From Corylus avellana (Eukaryota > Streptophyta > Magnoliopsida > Fagales > Betulaceae), in assembly GCF_901000735.1 (NCBI RefSeq), contig NC_081545.1, positions 28,983,513 through 29,047,512 on the forward strand: DNA of 64,000 nucleotides, read 5' to 3'. Of this stretch, positions 1 to 13,695 are shown in pieces. The notes below the pieces were generated by a model. The model made no database searches, was not told the origin of the DNA, and worked only from the letters and a program-made list of their open reading frames with translations. The position numbers were made by a program, and so were the translations under genes. Each line of letters starts with the position of its first letter. Position 1 is the stretch's first letter.

Positions 1-507
1 TTTTTGATGAAAACTATAGTTTATCCATTTGTAAAATCCAAATTATTTAGGCGAGAACTTATTTTATCATCATATGCATATTTTGAATCCATTTTATCTT
101 TCATATTGTGAACATAGAGGTTTAGTGCTATCCTTTGTAGGCCTCTTTCTTCTCAGTTAAATGGGTTCTTAGATTGCTGGTTATGATATCTCAAAATGTG
201 TTCATTAAGTGGTGAGAATCCCGATTTGGGTATTTAAATATGCACTTAATGATGCCTTCACTTGTGATGCGATGCATTGTTTTTAATGCATTTCCTAGCT
301 AGGTAGATGTTTTTACACTTTTACATTATCTTGTAAATAATCTTACGATTATATATTTTAATACTGAGGTTAAGGAATGTAAATGTTGTAAAATATTTTG
401 ACTCCTCAAGGCAATAGAAAACTTGAGGTGTCTTTAAGATGGTAAAATATAGTTTTGCTATAGCAGCATGAGCACTAGTTAAATGAGCTGTTTAAACTTT
501 TGTCCAG

Positions 508-3500
508 GTTCTTGCGATGTCAACAAGGATAACTGAAAATAATAAAAATGCAGTAAATGATCCTTCAAGTGATCAAGATGGTGGCACAAGGCTAAATGTT
601 GGAGAAGATGATGAAAACATGGTTTCTAGTTCTGAAGGCTTGCCAGGACGAGGTTATAGATTTGAGGCGTCCAGCATAATGCAAAATAGAGAGAAGCACC
701 TCAGATATCGAACCAGAGTTTTTGCTGCTGAGTATGTGATGCCTTTCTTATACTTCTTTTCTTTATTCTTGAAATTACATTTCAATTCCTCTTACACGTC
801 ACACTCAAAGGTATCTTTGCATGCACATTCTACCTTATTTACAGTGCACTTGGTTTCTCTTAGAATGAAATGAAATGAGTACATCTAGGTCAGGATTTGG
901 AAGTTTCATTCATTTTCTATTTATTTTGTCATAGAAACCAATATCTATATTGGAAGATAATTCTGGAACTTGAGTGAACATTAGGTCTGCCCTGGTCTCT
1001 ATGCCACATAATCCAATTTCTTTGTTCCGTGGAAGTTGATTTTTACCCTTTAATTTATGGTAGTCTCATATATTCGGTTTTCTTGTATATACCTTCACTC
1101 CTAGAAATTAAATAAAATATTGGATTATAGATTAGCTGTTTCTGTGTAAATTGCAGTCATAGTAGTGCCAATATTTCTTAGTTTTAGATTATAGTTGATT
1201 CTCTTTTACTCCTCAAGGAATGTTTGTACAGTTCTTTGGTTGATAGTATGTCCTCAATTGTCCATGAAAGTTTAGGATGGTTTGAAGTTGATGCTTATAC
1301 GGGACAGTTCACTTCCTTCTTTTTTTTTTTTGTGAGAAATAATTCTTAGAGTAAAGTCCACTTAATTCCCTCGAACTACCACCTCAATGACAATCTACCC
1401 CCCAAACTATCAATTGCAACAATTTACCCCATAAACTACCAAAACAATGATAATGTACCCCAAATTTTAACAAAATGACAAAATTACCTTTGTTAAAATA
1501 AAAACAAAAATACTAAAATTTATTCTTTTTTCAAAATTTTAAGGGTATTTTTGTCTTATTGAAAATTCTATAGGGGTAATTTCGTCATTTTGCTAGAATT
1601 GGGGGGAGGGGGGGTACATTGTCATAATTGATAGTTTAGGAGGTAGATTGTTATTGGGGTGGTAGTTTGAGGGAGTTAAGTGAACTTTATCCTAATTCTT
1701 GGAAGCATAGATGGCCACAACCCAAATATACTGCCCATTACTGGGCAGGTAAAAATTTATGAATGAAGGGGCCAAATGAATAGTAAGTATATATTGAAGA
1801 TAATTGCATCACGTACTTCTTTAAGAAATTTATGGTTATAAAACTCATTAGTCAAAGTTAAATAGTATGAATTTAAAATTTAAATCAAAATCAAAATTTC
1901 AGCATAAAACCTATATTCTATGGATGCCTTAAAGCAATTACAGTATGGATGTCTTAAAGATATACAATGTCTTAATGCGCATGTGATACCCTCCTTGAAG
2001 GGTTAAACCCCTCCCACCTTTCAAAGCATTAATTGTGACCTTAATTTCAACTCATGTATTGGCATGTGTGTATATAAATGTGTGTGTAGATATCTATATA
2101 CCTTAAGGTTATCTAATTTTAGTTATTTGTTGGTACATAGGTGTTTGAGTCATCTACCCAGAGCTGTAGGAAAGGACCCAGCTCATTTTGACCTCTCTTT
2201 GGCAAGGAAAGAAGCTTCGAATAGACAGGTTTCTAGTAGCTGGCTAGTACTCCATGTACAAGAGTTAATATCACTTGCTTATCAGGTGCTTAATATGAAC
2301 TCACACCATATTATTATGTTAGTTTGAAAAAGTCTCTGGCCTAGAAATTCATGTTAAGGTTGACATTTTTCATTATATTTTTTTGTCTCAGATAAGCACA
2401 ATACAGTTTGAAAGCATGCGGCCAATTGGTGTGGGACTTCTGTGTACAATTATGGATAAGGTAAATGTGTGTGAAAATAGGGGATAAAGAATACTAGTTC
2501 TGCAATTTATCTTCTTCTTGGTTAACTCCATCGACTGGAGCAAATTTTTATCGTCTGTCGGTATTCTACAATTTGTCTAATTCAACATTTTTTAACTAGA
2601 GATTATATTTTGACATTGTGCTGCTACGGTGATGAGAAGTGACAACTCCTGTTAACTTGAGACATCATTAAAGAACTTCAGGATTTTGAAAATATAGATT
2701 TTAATCTCTATGCCACATGGAAGTGTCAGAGATGTGGGTTCTAGCAGTTACTGAAAAACAAACTATTCAGCAAACCTAATATGAATTACTTTAGAAAATC
2801 AAACTTAATAGTCACTCAATATTGTGGTTTTGATGCTAATCATCTGCTGCATATGTTTCTAGGGTCTTTCTGTCATTAAATGAATTTCGCCTAAGAAAGC
2901 CTATGAGGTGAAATTTTTTGGAGGCAACATAGATTGATTATTATTAACTTGACGTTTCAATGTTTCATGAGATTTTCCTTGGTTCTTTTTTCCCCCTCTA
3001 GCTAACTACTTTATGTATACCTGGGGACGCCTTACACTTTTTAATGATAACTTGATTGCTTATAAAAAAATAAAAATAAAAAATAAAAAAAAGTTTCATG
3101 AGATAAAAACAGCAAGTTAAGGACTAATATAATTCCAGGAAACTAGGTGGTACGAGTACTGAAATACTTTGCTATTTCTAGTGTGTTATAATTGCTAGGC
3201 AATTGGGTGTAAGGAAACATCTGGCTTTATCTAGGAGCGTAATTTCCATTTTGTTCTCTATTTTAGCTTTTTGCTGTAAATTTTGTATCTACCAAACATT
3301 AAATTGTTTGTCTTTGTGATTTTTGTATACAGTTTGAAATGATACCTGATCCTGAGCTTCCAGGACACCTTTTACTGGAACAGTATCAGGTATGTTGACA
3401 GGATTTTTTTTTTTTTTTTTACTTCTTGCATATTATTCCAATGCTCAACCACCTTAAATTATCAGACATGTTACTCATGGTTTCTTGGAGAGATTTTGGA

Positions 3501-6500
3501 GAGAATATTGTGTTATGTATTTAGTTGTATAATTTCTGAGCTTCATGATCTCATATTTATTGATGTTTTATGTAGGCCCAACTAGTATCTGCAGTTCGCA
3601 CTGCCTTGGACACATCTGCTGGCCCTTTTCTATTGGAGGCTGGCTTGCAACTGGCTACCAAGGTTAAGAGTAAAGACATGTTTTTTGTTTTATTATTTTC
3701 CAATTGAATGAAAGTATATGAGATGCAATGACACATAAAAAAAAATCCAGATACTGACGAGCGGAATAATTAGTGGTGATCAAGTTGCAGTTAAACGCAT
3801 ATTTTCATTGATTTCACGCCCATTGAATGATTTTGAAGAACTTTATTATCCTTCATTTGCTGAATGGGTTTCATGCAAGGTAAATTAGTACCATTTTCTT
3901 CAGATTTGTTTATGTTGACCAAAGTCTCTGTATTTTTTTTTCTTTCTTTTTCCGATTTATATTATCTGAATACGGCTGTTCATTAAGATGAGTCTTGTTC
4001 TATTATCTTAATTGTAAACTAGATCAAGATAAGACTTTTCGCTGCTCATGCTTCTCTCAAGTGTTATACATATGCATTCTTGAGGAGACACCATAGTGGG
4101 ATTCCAGATGAATATCTAGCATTGTTACCTTTGTTTGCAAAGAGTTCAAGTATACTGGGAAAGTACTGGATCCGGATTTTGAAGGATTACAGTTATATTT
4201 GCCTTTGTTTGCATCTGAAGAAGAATGTAAGCTTCCTCTTTCCTTTATCATAACATCTTTCACTTCAGAGAGACTAAAGTTTCATATAGATTAAACCTCT
4301 CTAATGTCTTTATGGCATACTTATTCAAGTTGCACTGCTTCTTACAGTGGAATCAGTTCCTTGATGGAATCCAATCACCTCTGGTTTCTTCAAAGTTGCA
4401 GCCTTGTTTGGAAGAATCCTGGCCAGTAATTTTACAAGCGCTTGCACTGGATGCAGTTCCTTCAAGTCTTGATGTGAATGAACATTCCAAAGCCCCTGTG
4501 GAGAATCTAGCACAAAGCTTAGTATCTGGATATAGCATGGTTGAATTGGAGTCGATAGAATTTCGGTTTCTATGGGGCTTTGCTCTACTTGTTCTTTTTC
4601 AGGGACAATATCTAACTCTTGGTGAATCTAAATTGTCATTGACTTGTGCTAAAGCAAAACATGGCGAAGACTCACCAATTGAAGAACTGGATCCTCCAGG
4701 CCTGAACTTGTATGAGATTGTGCTACCGGTTTTCCAGTGTCTCTCTGCTAAAAGATTTTTTAGCATGGGATTTCTTACTATGGATATTAGCAGAGAATTG
4801 TTACAGGTGCTGATCTTTCTCTGTTTGTTTTGTTCTTATAACTTGTGTAAAGAAGGGTGTGTTTTGCGCATCTAATGTGAACTGAATTGCCACGTGTAGC
4901 CTCATTGGAATTAATGTCTGAACTCATCATCTTGAATTAGGTCATTCTGAAATGACAATAATTGATGCAGTTGGTGGTAGTTGAAATGGTGGCACTTCAT
5001 GAAATCGTAAACAGATCCCATGCCATTAATGTCTGTGGTAGCTGAAGTTTTCTTCAGCGGGCCCAATTTTTATGATAGATTTATTAGATCAAATGTTTTT
5101 TTACATATTATCGATAATATGTTCTTGAGACAACTAAACAATTACCTTTTTCTTTTAAATTTCTTTCTTTTAATGCATGCTTCTATTCAACATTCAAATC
5201 ATTCTTTTAATCAATTCCTTAAGTGAGTTTATGAGTTTCTAAACTCATAGGAAAGAGTTTATGAAGGCATACACTTGGTTGCAACTGTACTATGATTTGA
5301 AAACATACTTTTGTATAATCCCAATTTCATATATTCTAAAATATGATGACATATTTTAAAACTGATTTATTCTGATCTTGATGTATTGATAAAACCTGAA
5401 CTTCTCAAATTGGTTAACCGGTCTCTTTGACTCTCGTTGCAGTTAAAATCTTATAAATTAAGAAAAAGAGCCACTGCTCTAGGTCTCCACCCTCTCACAT
5501 CAAGTTTTATCTGAAATTTTGATTCTATTTTTGAATTTTCTGCTTGTGCAAAGCATGTCGAAAACATGCCAACTGTGCTAAGCCTCTTCATGTTTTAATG
5601 TTGGGGTCATATTCAGTGAGCTATGAATCCATGAGAAGTCAATAGGGATGAAATGTGTTTCCATTGAATTATACTGTAGATTTTTTCCTCAATACATAAA
5701 GGCGATATGGAACAGCAACAAGAAATTAGTCCCCTTTGGGTTTTCCACTGGCCACTTTGCGACCCTATATGTGTATCCCTTGGTTTAATCTCAATACTGG
5801 TGTAAGGTAGATACAAATATGTCATTCTGAATAATTAATTTATGTCTTTTGACTTCTGGCACTCATTTCTTTGTCTTTTGAAAGTGCAAATTCACCTGCT
5901 TTTTCCTCTCACTTCATGTTGCCTTTATTCAAACCATGTTTTACTTCAAATCTGACCCGGATGAATGGCTGCTTATGTGGGTGATGCTAGAATGATTTAT
6001 CTCTTCGATGTTTAAATTAAGGGGTATATTCATAAGGGTGCTTAAGAAGCTTTTAATGGATGCAGGTTTTCTTATATTCCACAGACATGGATAATTCGTT
6101 TAACAGTCTTGCAATATCTGTTCTGTCACAGGTAAACATTAGCAGTTCTTTTGAGATACTATTTTGAAGTTGAGAAAAATAAGCAGCATTGATGTTGCAA
6201 TATTACCAAAGCTTAGGCAAATAATGCACATCGTGGCTACATGACCAATTGGTTCAGAGTGTTTTCTCAAAAATCGCCATTTTTAGCTTTCAGAAATGAC
6301 GATTTGGCCAGTAGCTAGTCCCACTGTAGCACCTTCCAGTTTCATTGTGTAAATCCAGTGCTCCATTACAATATATTATTAAAATCTATATCCACTTTCC
6401 AGACTTAGTTCTTTTTATCAATTCTTATATGGGGATTTACGGAGAAGTTTGCTGCTGCTATGTAAGAGTTATGAAGCCTGTATGGATTCAATCTGATTAG

Positions 6501-9500
6501 TGCCCTAGAGTAATTTGCATCTCTATTATGAACTGGTATATAATTTTTTTTCTCTCATATCTGAGATTCACCTTTTCTCTTTGAGTTATTTGCATATATA
6601 TGCCAGCTTGAATTTCAGGCAGAGATGCTGAATAGTTTGCTTCAAATTCTTACAACAGATTGTGCAAAACTGCCCTGAAGGTTTTCTTGAAACAGAAAAT
6701 TTTGCTTATTTGGCAATGGAACTTTGTTTAGCTTATCTCTTTAAAATGTTTCGAAGGTAACCAACATACCATGAAGATCTGGTTTCGTTTTAGTTTTGAA
6801 AAAAAAAAAAAAAAACTGAAATTTATTCTTAGAAATATCCTTGGCTAACTAGTTCCAACGCTTTTGAGATTCAGTACCGATGCAACTTCACCAGATCAGC
6901 CAAACTGGGAAGGATTGATATCAACATTATTTTTTACTGCAAAGACACTATTGAAGCGTATCGAAACTAAGGTGGGTTTAGTGTGTCCACTGTCAGGTAC
7001 TTTTTATGCTTCTTTGATCATGGTGTCTTTGCTCCATCGAGTTTTTCTTTGAGGCATGGCAGATTCATGCTTTTCTAACATCTAGATATGCCTTGTCAGT
7101 CATTGTCGTAGATTGTCTCAACTTCTGAGTTCCTTCTTCTCATTTAGTTGCATTTCTTCAGTTGCAGAAGCAGCTGGAATCAGTGGTATTGGCGTTTCTT
7201 TTAATTGGTTACAAGTGCATTAGAGAAGCCTCTACTGAATTATGCTTCTCAATAGTTGATGATTTTGTCAAATGCAGTAATTTTACATTGGAGAAACTTA
7301 TCGGTGGTAAGTTTTGTGAAGTTGCAACTGATTTGGCAATACACCGTTTTCTTTGCTTTTTTAATTTTTTTTCCTAAGCTGGTTTTCTTTGCTTATTACC
7401 TATATATTCGTTTTATCCTTGCCTGTCCAACATTCATTAATTATTGCATAATTGTCAGATGATTTTAAGTCGCTATAATAATTATTCGAGTCTAAAAATG
7501 TTTTTTCTTTCCCCCCTGAGGTGCAGTAGTGGCTTTGCGTTTTTAGGGCTGTTATTGGGCTTCTATAGGTCTTAGTCCTGATTTTTTTCGGGCTTTAGGG
7601 TGTTTTTGTTTGGGTCTTTTGGGTCTCTTGTGGGGGCTCCTTGTGAGCTTAGGGTTTATTCTTGGGCGATTCTTGGCGCTCGCTTTTTTCCTTGTGTAAT
7701 TGTGTTGTGCCCTTTCGGGTTTTTTGATATATACATTTTTACTTATAAAAAAAAAAATTAAAAAAAAAAAAAAAAAATCTGAATAAGATCGTATATTGGA
7801 ATTATTTTACTCGATCGCAATTCAGGTCTATTAGTTATTATCTTTCTCAAGTATAGCTGAATTACTTATATTGCTTTAGCTTGTCTCATCAGAAATTATT
7901 TAACAGTTTAAAATTGTTGACTTTTATATATTGAATTTGGGATTTTATTTTTTGGATTCCAAATGGCCAGAAACAGCCGTCATGTTTCAGTAGGTATGGA
8001 GCATGCCACCAATCATTTTTTTGCTAGGATCCAACATGCCAATCAAACATGTGTAGATGCAACCAAAAGTTAGATTTGCACTTATACATGTTACAGTGCA
8101 TCAGACTATTCTGATTGTTTGTTCTGGTGTGATTTACTAGTGGTTATCTGTAGCTGATAGAAATTGTGCTGCAGAAAATCCTGAACTTGGTGATGATGGT
8201 ATTCTCCATCTGAGAGCAGTTCTTGGAACTTGTCTGAATATGGTTGCCAATTTGACTAAGGATTGCATTGATGGTATCCATCTACTGGAGAATAAAAGAT
8301 CAACATTACGCAAACTACTGCAAATGAAACTTGTTTTCTGTGTTGAACAAACTATAACATTTACCAAGCTGGTTCATGAAATTCAATGTCTTGGAAAGAG
8401 CAAAGGCAGTGATCCTATCTATTTTACTCTGTTCAAGTATTGCACTGAATGTATCCGAACATTACTTGCTGATTCAAACATACAGGTAAATAGATCACAA
8501 TCCGTGAAACATCTAGGTGTTGTCATATGTATTACATAGATCAGAACGACGACTAATGGAAATTTCTTCTGCACAGGTTCAAGCAATTGGGTTACAAGTG
8601 CTAAAAAATATGGTACAGAAAGGCATGAACATCGAAGATAATACTTTTATAATATTTTTGGTTGGCGAGCATATTAGAGATATTTTCTCAATCACCCAAA
8701 AGATGTTGAAGGTCTTTTCTTTCTTTTTTTTCTTTTCTTTTCTTTTTTATGTTTCAATTTTCTCTCTGAATTAGAGATTGTAACCCTTTCTCTTGTTCAA
8801 CTTCAGTGTTTTATCATTCTAATGGATTTGTTGTTTTCTATCAATGACAGAAACCTCTAACCAAAGAATCAGTAACTGTTGTCGGTGAGTGCTTGAGAAT
8901 CTTAGTGCTTTTGCAGACAGTGTCCAAAGGCAGCGAATCTCAGAGAGGTTTTATGAATCTGCTTTTTGAAGCCATTGCCATGGTTCTCTTGGCATCAGAA
9001 GATGAATTGTCTCAGGTGATATATTTATATGTATAAGGGGTCTCAAAAATTGAAATTTTACACTTCTTTCATCATAACGTTTTTCTAATTATGTATAATA
9101 ATCACAGGAAGGCAGGGACATAAGCAGCATCGCTGTAAAGCTTGTTTCTCATCTAGCTCAAATCCCTGCCTCAGCAGTTCATTTCAAGGATGTCTTGTTG
9201 TCAATGCCTCCGATGCACAGGCAGCAACTCCAGGTGCTCTTCATGCTATATCGTGTGTGTATATATATGGATTTTCTGATCCGAGGACCCAACCCAAATG
9301 TTGAACTGATTGAAATTGGAATCATATATATATATATATAATCCAGAAATATATAACTCATAACAAAATTTCAGGGTTTGACCTGATTTCAAATTGAAAT
9401 CTGAGTTTCTAATTTCATCAATTGAAACCCTATAGTTCATATATGTTTCAATTTTAGCCCCTTTGTTAGTCTCTGTAATTGAGACAACACATCCAATGGA

Positions 9501-11544
9501 TCAAATAATATATTTTCTCCTGTGCTCTGTCCCACCTCCCTTGCCTTTCGTCTCTGTTACCTCAATAGCAATCTCACATAACCCTTACAAAACACATCCA
9601 AAACACATCCTAATGACCAAATCTCAATAGAAAACCATGATATTCATCATACCCACCTCCAAGTCCTAATCATTCGCCCAAATTCCCCCACAAAACAAAC
9701 TAAAAGTCCACCCCACATTTTCATTCTGATAATTCGCGGAAAGATTTGCAAACCAAATTTAATCCACAGCCCAAATTCCAAAAAACAACCGCTTAAGGTT
9801 AAAAAAATATATAAATATGGACAGATGATGGGGCTTGGTAAAATTGCCAATCCAAGTTGCTAATCCTCATCCAATGGCCAACGTCCCTCCTCTTCCCATC
9901 ACAACAATGGACCATCCTGATTTGGGCATACGAACTCTGGCCCACTTGGATAGTTGATGGGGAGGCAGTTGTCATGGGGAAGGTGTTGTACAAGTCAGCA
10001 GTGATGAGCTTGGGAGAAGAGGAGTTGAGGGTGGAGATAAGCCAATAGGGTATAGAATGCAGCGTTATAAGTTGCCATGGTGATACTGGTGGGTGTGTTT
10101 AATAGCGGGGGTGAAGAAATTGCTGGGTTTTGGTGGTGGACGTGGGTTGGTGATTCCCATGGTGGTGATGGTGGCAGTAGTGTGAAATTACATCTGGTGG
10201 AAGAGATGACGTGTGAATGATTGGGAGAGGAGAGGCATCGAGGTGGGAGGTGGGGTGTTGGGGAGAGATCAATAGTGTGGCATAGGGGGTTCTGGTGCTG
10301 GCAGAGGATTTTATTTATTGATTGATTTCTATTTTTCTTATGTGTTTTTGGTTGATTAGGCATCAAACATGTGTCCCTCGTGCAACTCATCTTGGACATC
10401 CATTAGTCTTAATTAGTGGAGACTAGCTGGGGGACTACTTTAACATTCACGAAATTATATGGTTTCAATTGATGAAATTTGAAAACGAGTGTCCAATTTG
10501 AAATTAGGGTGAAATCCCTTATTCTCTTTCTATTTGGGTTTCCCAATTTTTTTTGGAATATGTATCTATTCATGTATGTATGCCATAATTAACTTCACTA
10601 GCAAAAAGCATTATTAAAAACAAACTGCCTAGAATATTGTGATAGAGATGTAGTTTAAGAGTCATCAATGTTATCTTCTGGAGCTGTTAACTTGTAAATA
10701 ATAGACTCGATTGCCCAATGCGTACTAAGGATCTTGCTATTTGACTGCCCATCTCTGCTTTCAGGGGGTTATCCGTGCTTCTGTAACACAAGATCATAAT
10801 GCAACACAAATGAAACCTTTGGCGCCATTATTAGAGATAAAATTACCAGTGCCAGCTGATGGAAGTGGAGAGAAACATTTCCCACAATCGGCTACCACGA
10901 TACACTCAGATAAGAATATCAGTGAAGAGGATGAAGATGATTCGGATGAAGATGATTGGGATGCGTTCCAGTCTTTTCCTGCATCTACAAATGCAGCTGT
11001 AAATGAGTCAAAAGTAGAGAGTGTTGCAAAAGAACCTGGCCTTGTTGAGAACCCTTCTTCGCTGGAAATTAATGCCAGGAGTGATGACTTTCAAGAAATC
11101 TCTACTTCTCAAGCTCCCAATAATGTGGAGATCAACAATGCAGATCATCAAGAGGCTGGTGAAGATGTCATATCTGATACCCCTGGCAGTCAGATGTCTC
11201 CGCAAAGTGATGCACCAAGCAACAGAAGGGGGATGCATGAAGTCCTTGATTTCCAAGCCACCAATAATGTCATCAAGCCATATGATGATCCACATCAGGA
11301 AAAGGAGGAAGTGGTCCAAAGCCAAGAGCTTGAAGAAGCAGCAGTTTCAAGCGAAGAGAATGAACAAATATCATCTGACCTTCAACCTGCTGAAGTTGCA
11401 GAACGATTAGTCAAACTGAATGTTGTGGAGGATCACGAGGTGAGAAAGGAGAACCCAGACAACAAAATTGATCAGTTAATGTCGGAATCTTCTCTTCCTC
11501 TTGAAGAATTTACTGATAAAACTCATGGAGAAGGAAATCAATAG
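508..11544 (+). CDS. SWEETIE: SWEETIE-like HEAT-repeat protein (HEATR5 family), C-terminal half
   Basis: The last 17 exons of a large HEAT-repeat protein; the 5' part lies outside the window. Exons: 508-731, 2141-2285, 2392-2460, 3333-3389, 3576-3662, 3751-3879, 4023-4226, 4348-4806, 6066-6131, 6659-6756, 6875-6971, 7162-7306, 8175-8485, 8577-8711, 8851-9015, 9108-9233, 10765-11544. Phases agree at every junction and give 1,098 residues. Most of the protein is leucine-rich helical sequence typical of HEAT arrays. The last exon encodes a disordered acidic tail with the motif EDEDDSDEDDWDAFQSFP, which I recognise from SWEETIE/HEATR5-type proteins. In Arabidopsis SWEETIE affects trehalose and sugar metabolism; animal HEATR5 proteins act in endosomal and AP-1 trafficking. 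The donor after 8711 (GTCTTT) is weak. The stop at 11542-11544 is followed by an open in-frame extension, annotated separately. Identification is by memory of the family. Confidence 0.87.
1349..1692. mobile_element. Foldback MITE, Mutator type, in SWEETIE intron
   Basis: The ends are long inverted repeats (GAGTAAAGTCCACTTAA against the complement of TTAAGTGAACTTTATCC), and the similarity extends into the element. It is flanked by a 9-bp near-duplication, TAATTCTTA at 1340-1348 and TAATTCTTG at 1693-1701. The 344-bp size, lack of coding sequence and 9-bp duplication fit a non-autonomous Mutator-like element. It sits in the intron after exon 508-731. Confidence 0.75.
2974..3092 (+). mobile_element. 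5'-truncated LINE tail (119 bp)
   Basis: An insertion ending in TTGCTTATAAAAAAATAAA and an A-rich tract, the 3' end shared by the LINEs of this window. It is bounded by an exact 12-bp duplication, GTTTCATGAGAT, at 2962-2973 and 3093-3104. It lies in a SWEETIE intron. Confidence 0.8.
7530..7778 (+). mobile_element. LINE 3' end fragment
   Basis: G/T-rich 3' UTR-like sequence followed by TGTGCCCTTTCGGG, ACTTATAAAAAAA and an A tract. It matches the tail layout of the LINE in RAD23 (34463-39188). The 5' boundary and target duplication are not clear. It lies in the SWEETIE intron between exons 7162-7306 and 8175-8485. Confidence 0.6.
9373..10520. mobile_element. 1.1 kb inverted-repeat element in the last SWEETIE intron
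   Basis: The ends are imperfect inverted repeats of about 60 bp. AATTTCATCAATTGAAACC occurs at about 9410-9430, and its complement (GGTTTCAATTGATGAAATT) at about 10461-10480. The interior has no convincing reading frame. It has a C/A-rich left part and a G/T-rich right part, so the whole may fold. No clear target duplication was found, so the class is open: Mutator-like or another TIR element. It accounts for most of the 1.5 kb intron before the last exon. Confidence 0.5.
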
Positions 11545-11673
11545 ACACCACACAAAGCTGACGAAGATGCTCAAAAGAAAATGATTGCTGAATATAGTAG
11601 CAGTGACCACCAGCAAAAAAGGGTTGACAATTGGGGAATACCGAAAAGTGAAGAAGATAGTGCTAAACCATGA
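11545..11673 (+). other. In-frame coding-like extension after the SWEETIE stop
   Basis: After the TAG at 11542-11544 the same frame continues for 42 sense codons to a TGA at 11671-11673. The composition (acidic and polar, with KMIAEYSSSDHQ and VDNWGIPKSEED) resembles the tail before it. This looks like the former C-terminus cut off by a nonsense change, an assembly or base error, or a readthrough extension. The sequence alone cannot separate these. Confidence 0.55.
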
Positions 11674-13529
11674 TCATTCAGTGAGATTGATAGTATTGTA
11701 TGGAATGATTAAATTGTTCGATTGTGCATGGGTTTTTTTATTTCTCCAAGCACGGGGCAACTAATTTTGTGAGTCAAGCCTAAATAGAAGATTATCCATT
11801 TAATTCTGCCGTTATACTAATTTCACTACTCCATTTGCCTGCTTGTATATGCTTGACATTTCAAATGGCGCGGGGCGGCGTGTGGGGTGCATGCACGAAG
11901 AAGTAAGGGAGGTAGGGGGCGACATGGGCGAAGGAGGGGTGACTAGAGGACCATAGATTTAGCTTACAAAACAAAGAAAAAAAAAAGGGTAAAAAGGAAA
12001 GCAAAGCGAAGCTCAGCTCATTCCTCCTCCCATAGTACTCACGAGGGAGGTGGGGAAGTCTCTCATTTGGGAGTTGAAGACCTCTCACGTAATGGAGAGG
12101 AGAGAGTTTTTCCCTCTAGAAGGGCTTTAGCTTTACTTTAATGAATTTAAAGTTGTTATATTTCTAATTTTTAAATGTGTGGATATTTGAATTACATCCA
12201 TTGTATATTTGTATGCTCAAAAAATTTTGAGATGGGCGGCAAATGATATACCAGGCCATCGAAGGGTCTATAAAGCATGTCTACCCTAGCCTAGGGTCCT
12301 TCGGGCCTGACGACAGCTACCCATTGTCGAAGAGCCCTTGAGTCCCTCCTATCAAGTCTTAGCTGGCCTATCAAAGACATTAGGGCTAGCGGGCTGAAGA
12401 GAAGCATGTTGGCCTAGCCCAAGGACCTACCTTGTTCTAGGACCAGGATGCACCTAGTATACATTGAGAGTTGATTTGACGGGGAAAATCATTCATTTAG
12501 TGATCAGTCATATTTTCCATACACATTTGACATTTATAACTTATCTAAAGGAGTCCTCATTTTCTATGAAGCGCATTTTGTCATTTAAAATCCCAGTATA
12601 TTTTGGATGCTTGAAGGCCACGCTGATGGAAAAAATGATTCATTAATTTACCTATAGATTACACAAATAACCTTTATAGATGGCTTTTTTTTTTCTTTCT
12701 TAAAACATGCAGGCTTGAGAGTTGAGATGACTTTTATTTTTTATTTTTTTATTAAGGCTCTTTTTTTTGGACCTAAAATGTTTGTTTGGATTTTTTTTTT
12801 CTTCTTATTTTTCAATGTTTGGTAAGACCAAAAATCATGGCCAAACTAAAAAATATTTTCGATTAACTAAAAAAATCTTCTTTAATTTTCGTAAAATGGT
12901 TTTTTTTTTTTTTTTTTCTAAAATCATAAACCATTTTCATGTTTAAGCTTTTCCTTCTTACACACATTCTTTCTTGTAGTTCATTCTCTGTTACTATAGG
13001 AGTTTGCCGGAATTTGCGGTGTGACCGGCTGACTGTGATTAGATCTCACCAGAATTCATCATCAATCGCCATCAATGGTTGTCGAAATCCACCAAGGTGT
13101 TTGTCGAAAGTTGCCCGCCATTTTCTGCGGTCACTGATTTTCTGTATAAGCCAAATGCAAAAATTTATTTTAGGAAAATCATCTTTTATGAATAAATAAT
13201 TTCTTTGAAAATATTTTATAATAAAAAGAAAAATATTAGGGTACTAACTATGTTACTAACAGAGGCGTACTAAACTTATATGTAGCTCATTAATTGGTAC
13301 TCGCTATATTTCTCTTGATTAATTGTTTTATTTTATTTTTTGTTTCTAATGAATGAAATACGCATATGTTTAATAAACCTAAATTTGTACAATAAACATT
13401 TTACACGGAAAGAAACAGTGTAAAAGGCGGAATCGGGCCTATGAGAAAGAACAAAACCTTGGGACCCAACCCGAGAATCCTTGCTTCAAGTCCAGCCCAG
13501 CCCGACCCATAATAATGGAAACCATCAAA

Positions 13530-13532
<3 letters not shown>
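11674..13532. other. Intergenic region between SWEETIE and ATR3
   Basis: It contains the SWEETIE 3' UTR and then AT-rich sequence with homopolymer tracts. A more GC-rich patch at 11865-12110 and another at 12230-12450 may be old repeat fragments. No gene or RNA was recognised. Confidence 0.5.

Positions 13533-13559
<27 letters not shown>
13533..13559. repeat. (CT)n microsatellite upstream of ATR3
   Basis: About 13 CT dinucleotides, roughly 140 bp upstream of the ATR3 start codon. CT tracts are common in plant 5' UTRs and core promoters, so it probably lies in the leader or promoter. Confidence 0.9.
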
Positions 13560-13560
<1 letters not shown>

Positions 13561-13695
13561 CCCTCGCGCTCGCTCTGGTTCTGGAAATCCAGGCCAATTA
13601 AACCCTATAACTATTCTTTCTGATTATTAATTTATAAATTCTAATTTTTTCTAGAAAGGAGTTGACGTATACGGTTTGAGGTGCGTCTTAGAGGC

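Noticed and set aside
6619..6680. Alternative upstream acceptor for the SWEETIE exon at 6659
   Set aside because: It puts a stop in the frame that reads IVQNCPEGF; the 6659 acceptor keeps phase with both neighbours.
9857..10399. Open frames on both strands inside the 1.1 kb element
   Set aside because: Strand-biased base composition makes long frames likely; no recognisable domain.
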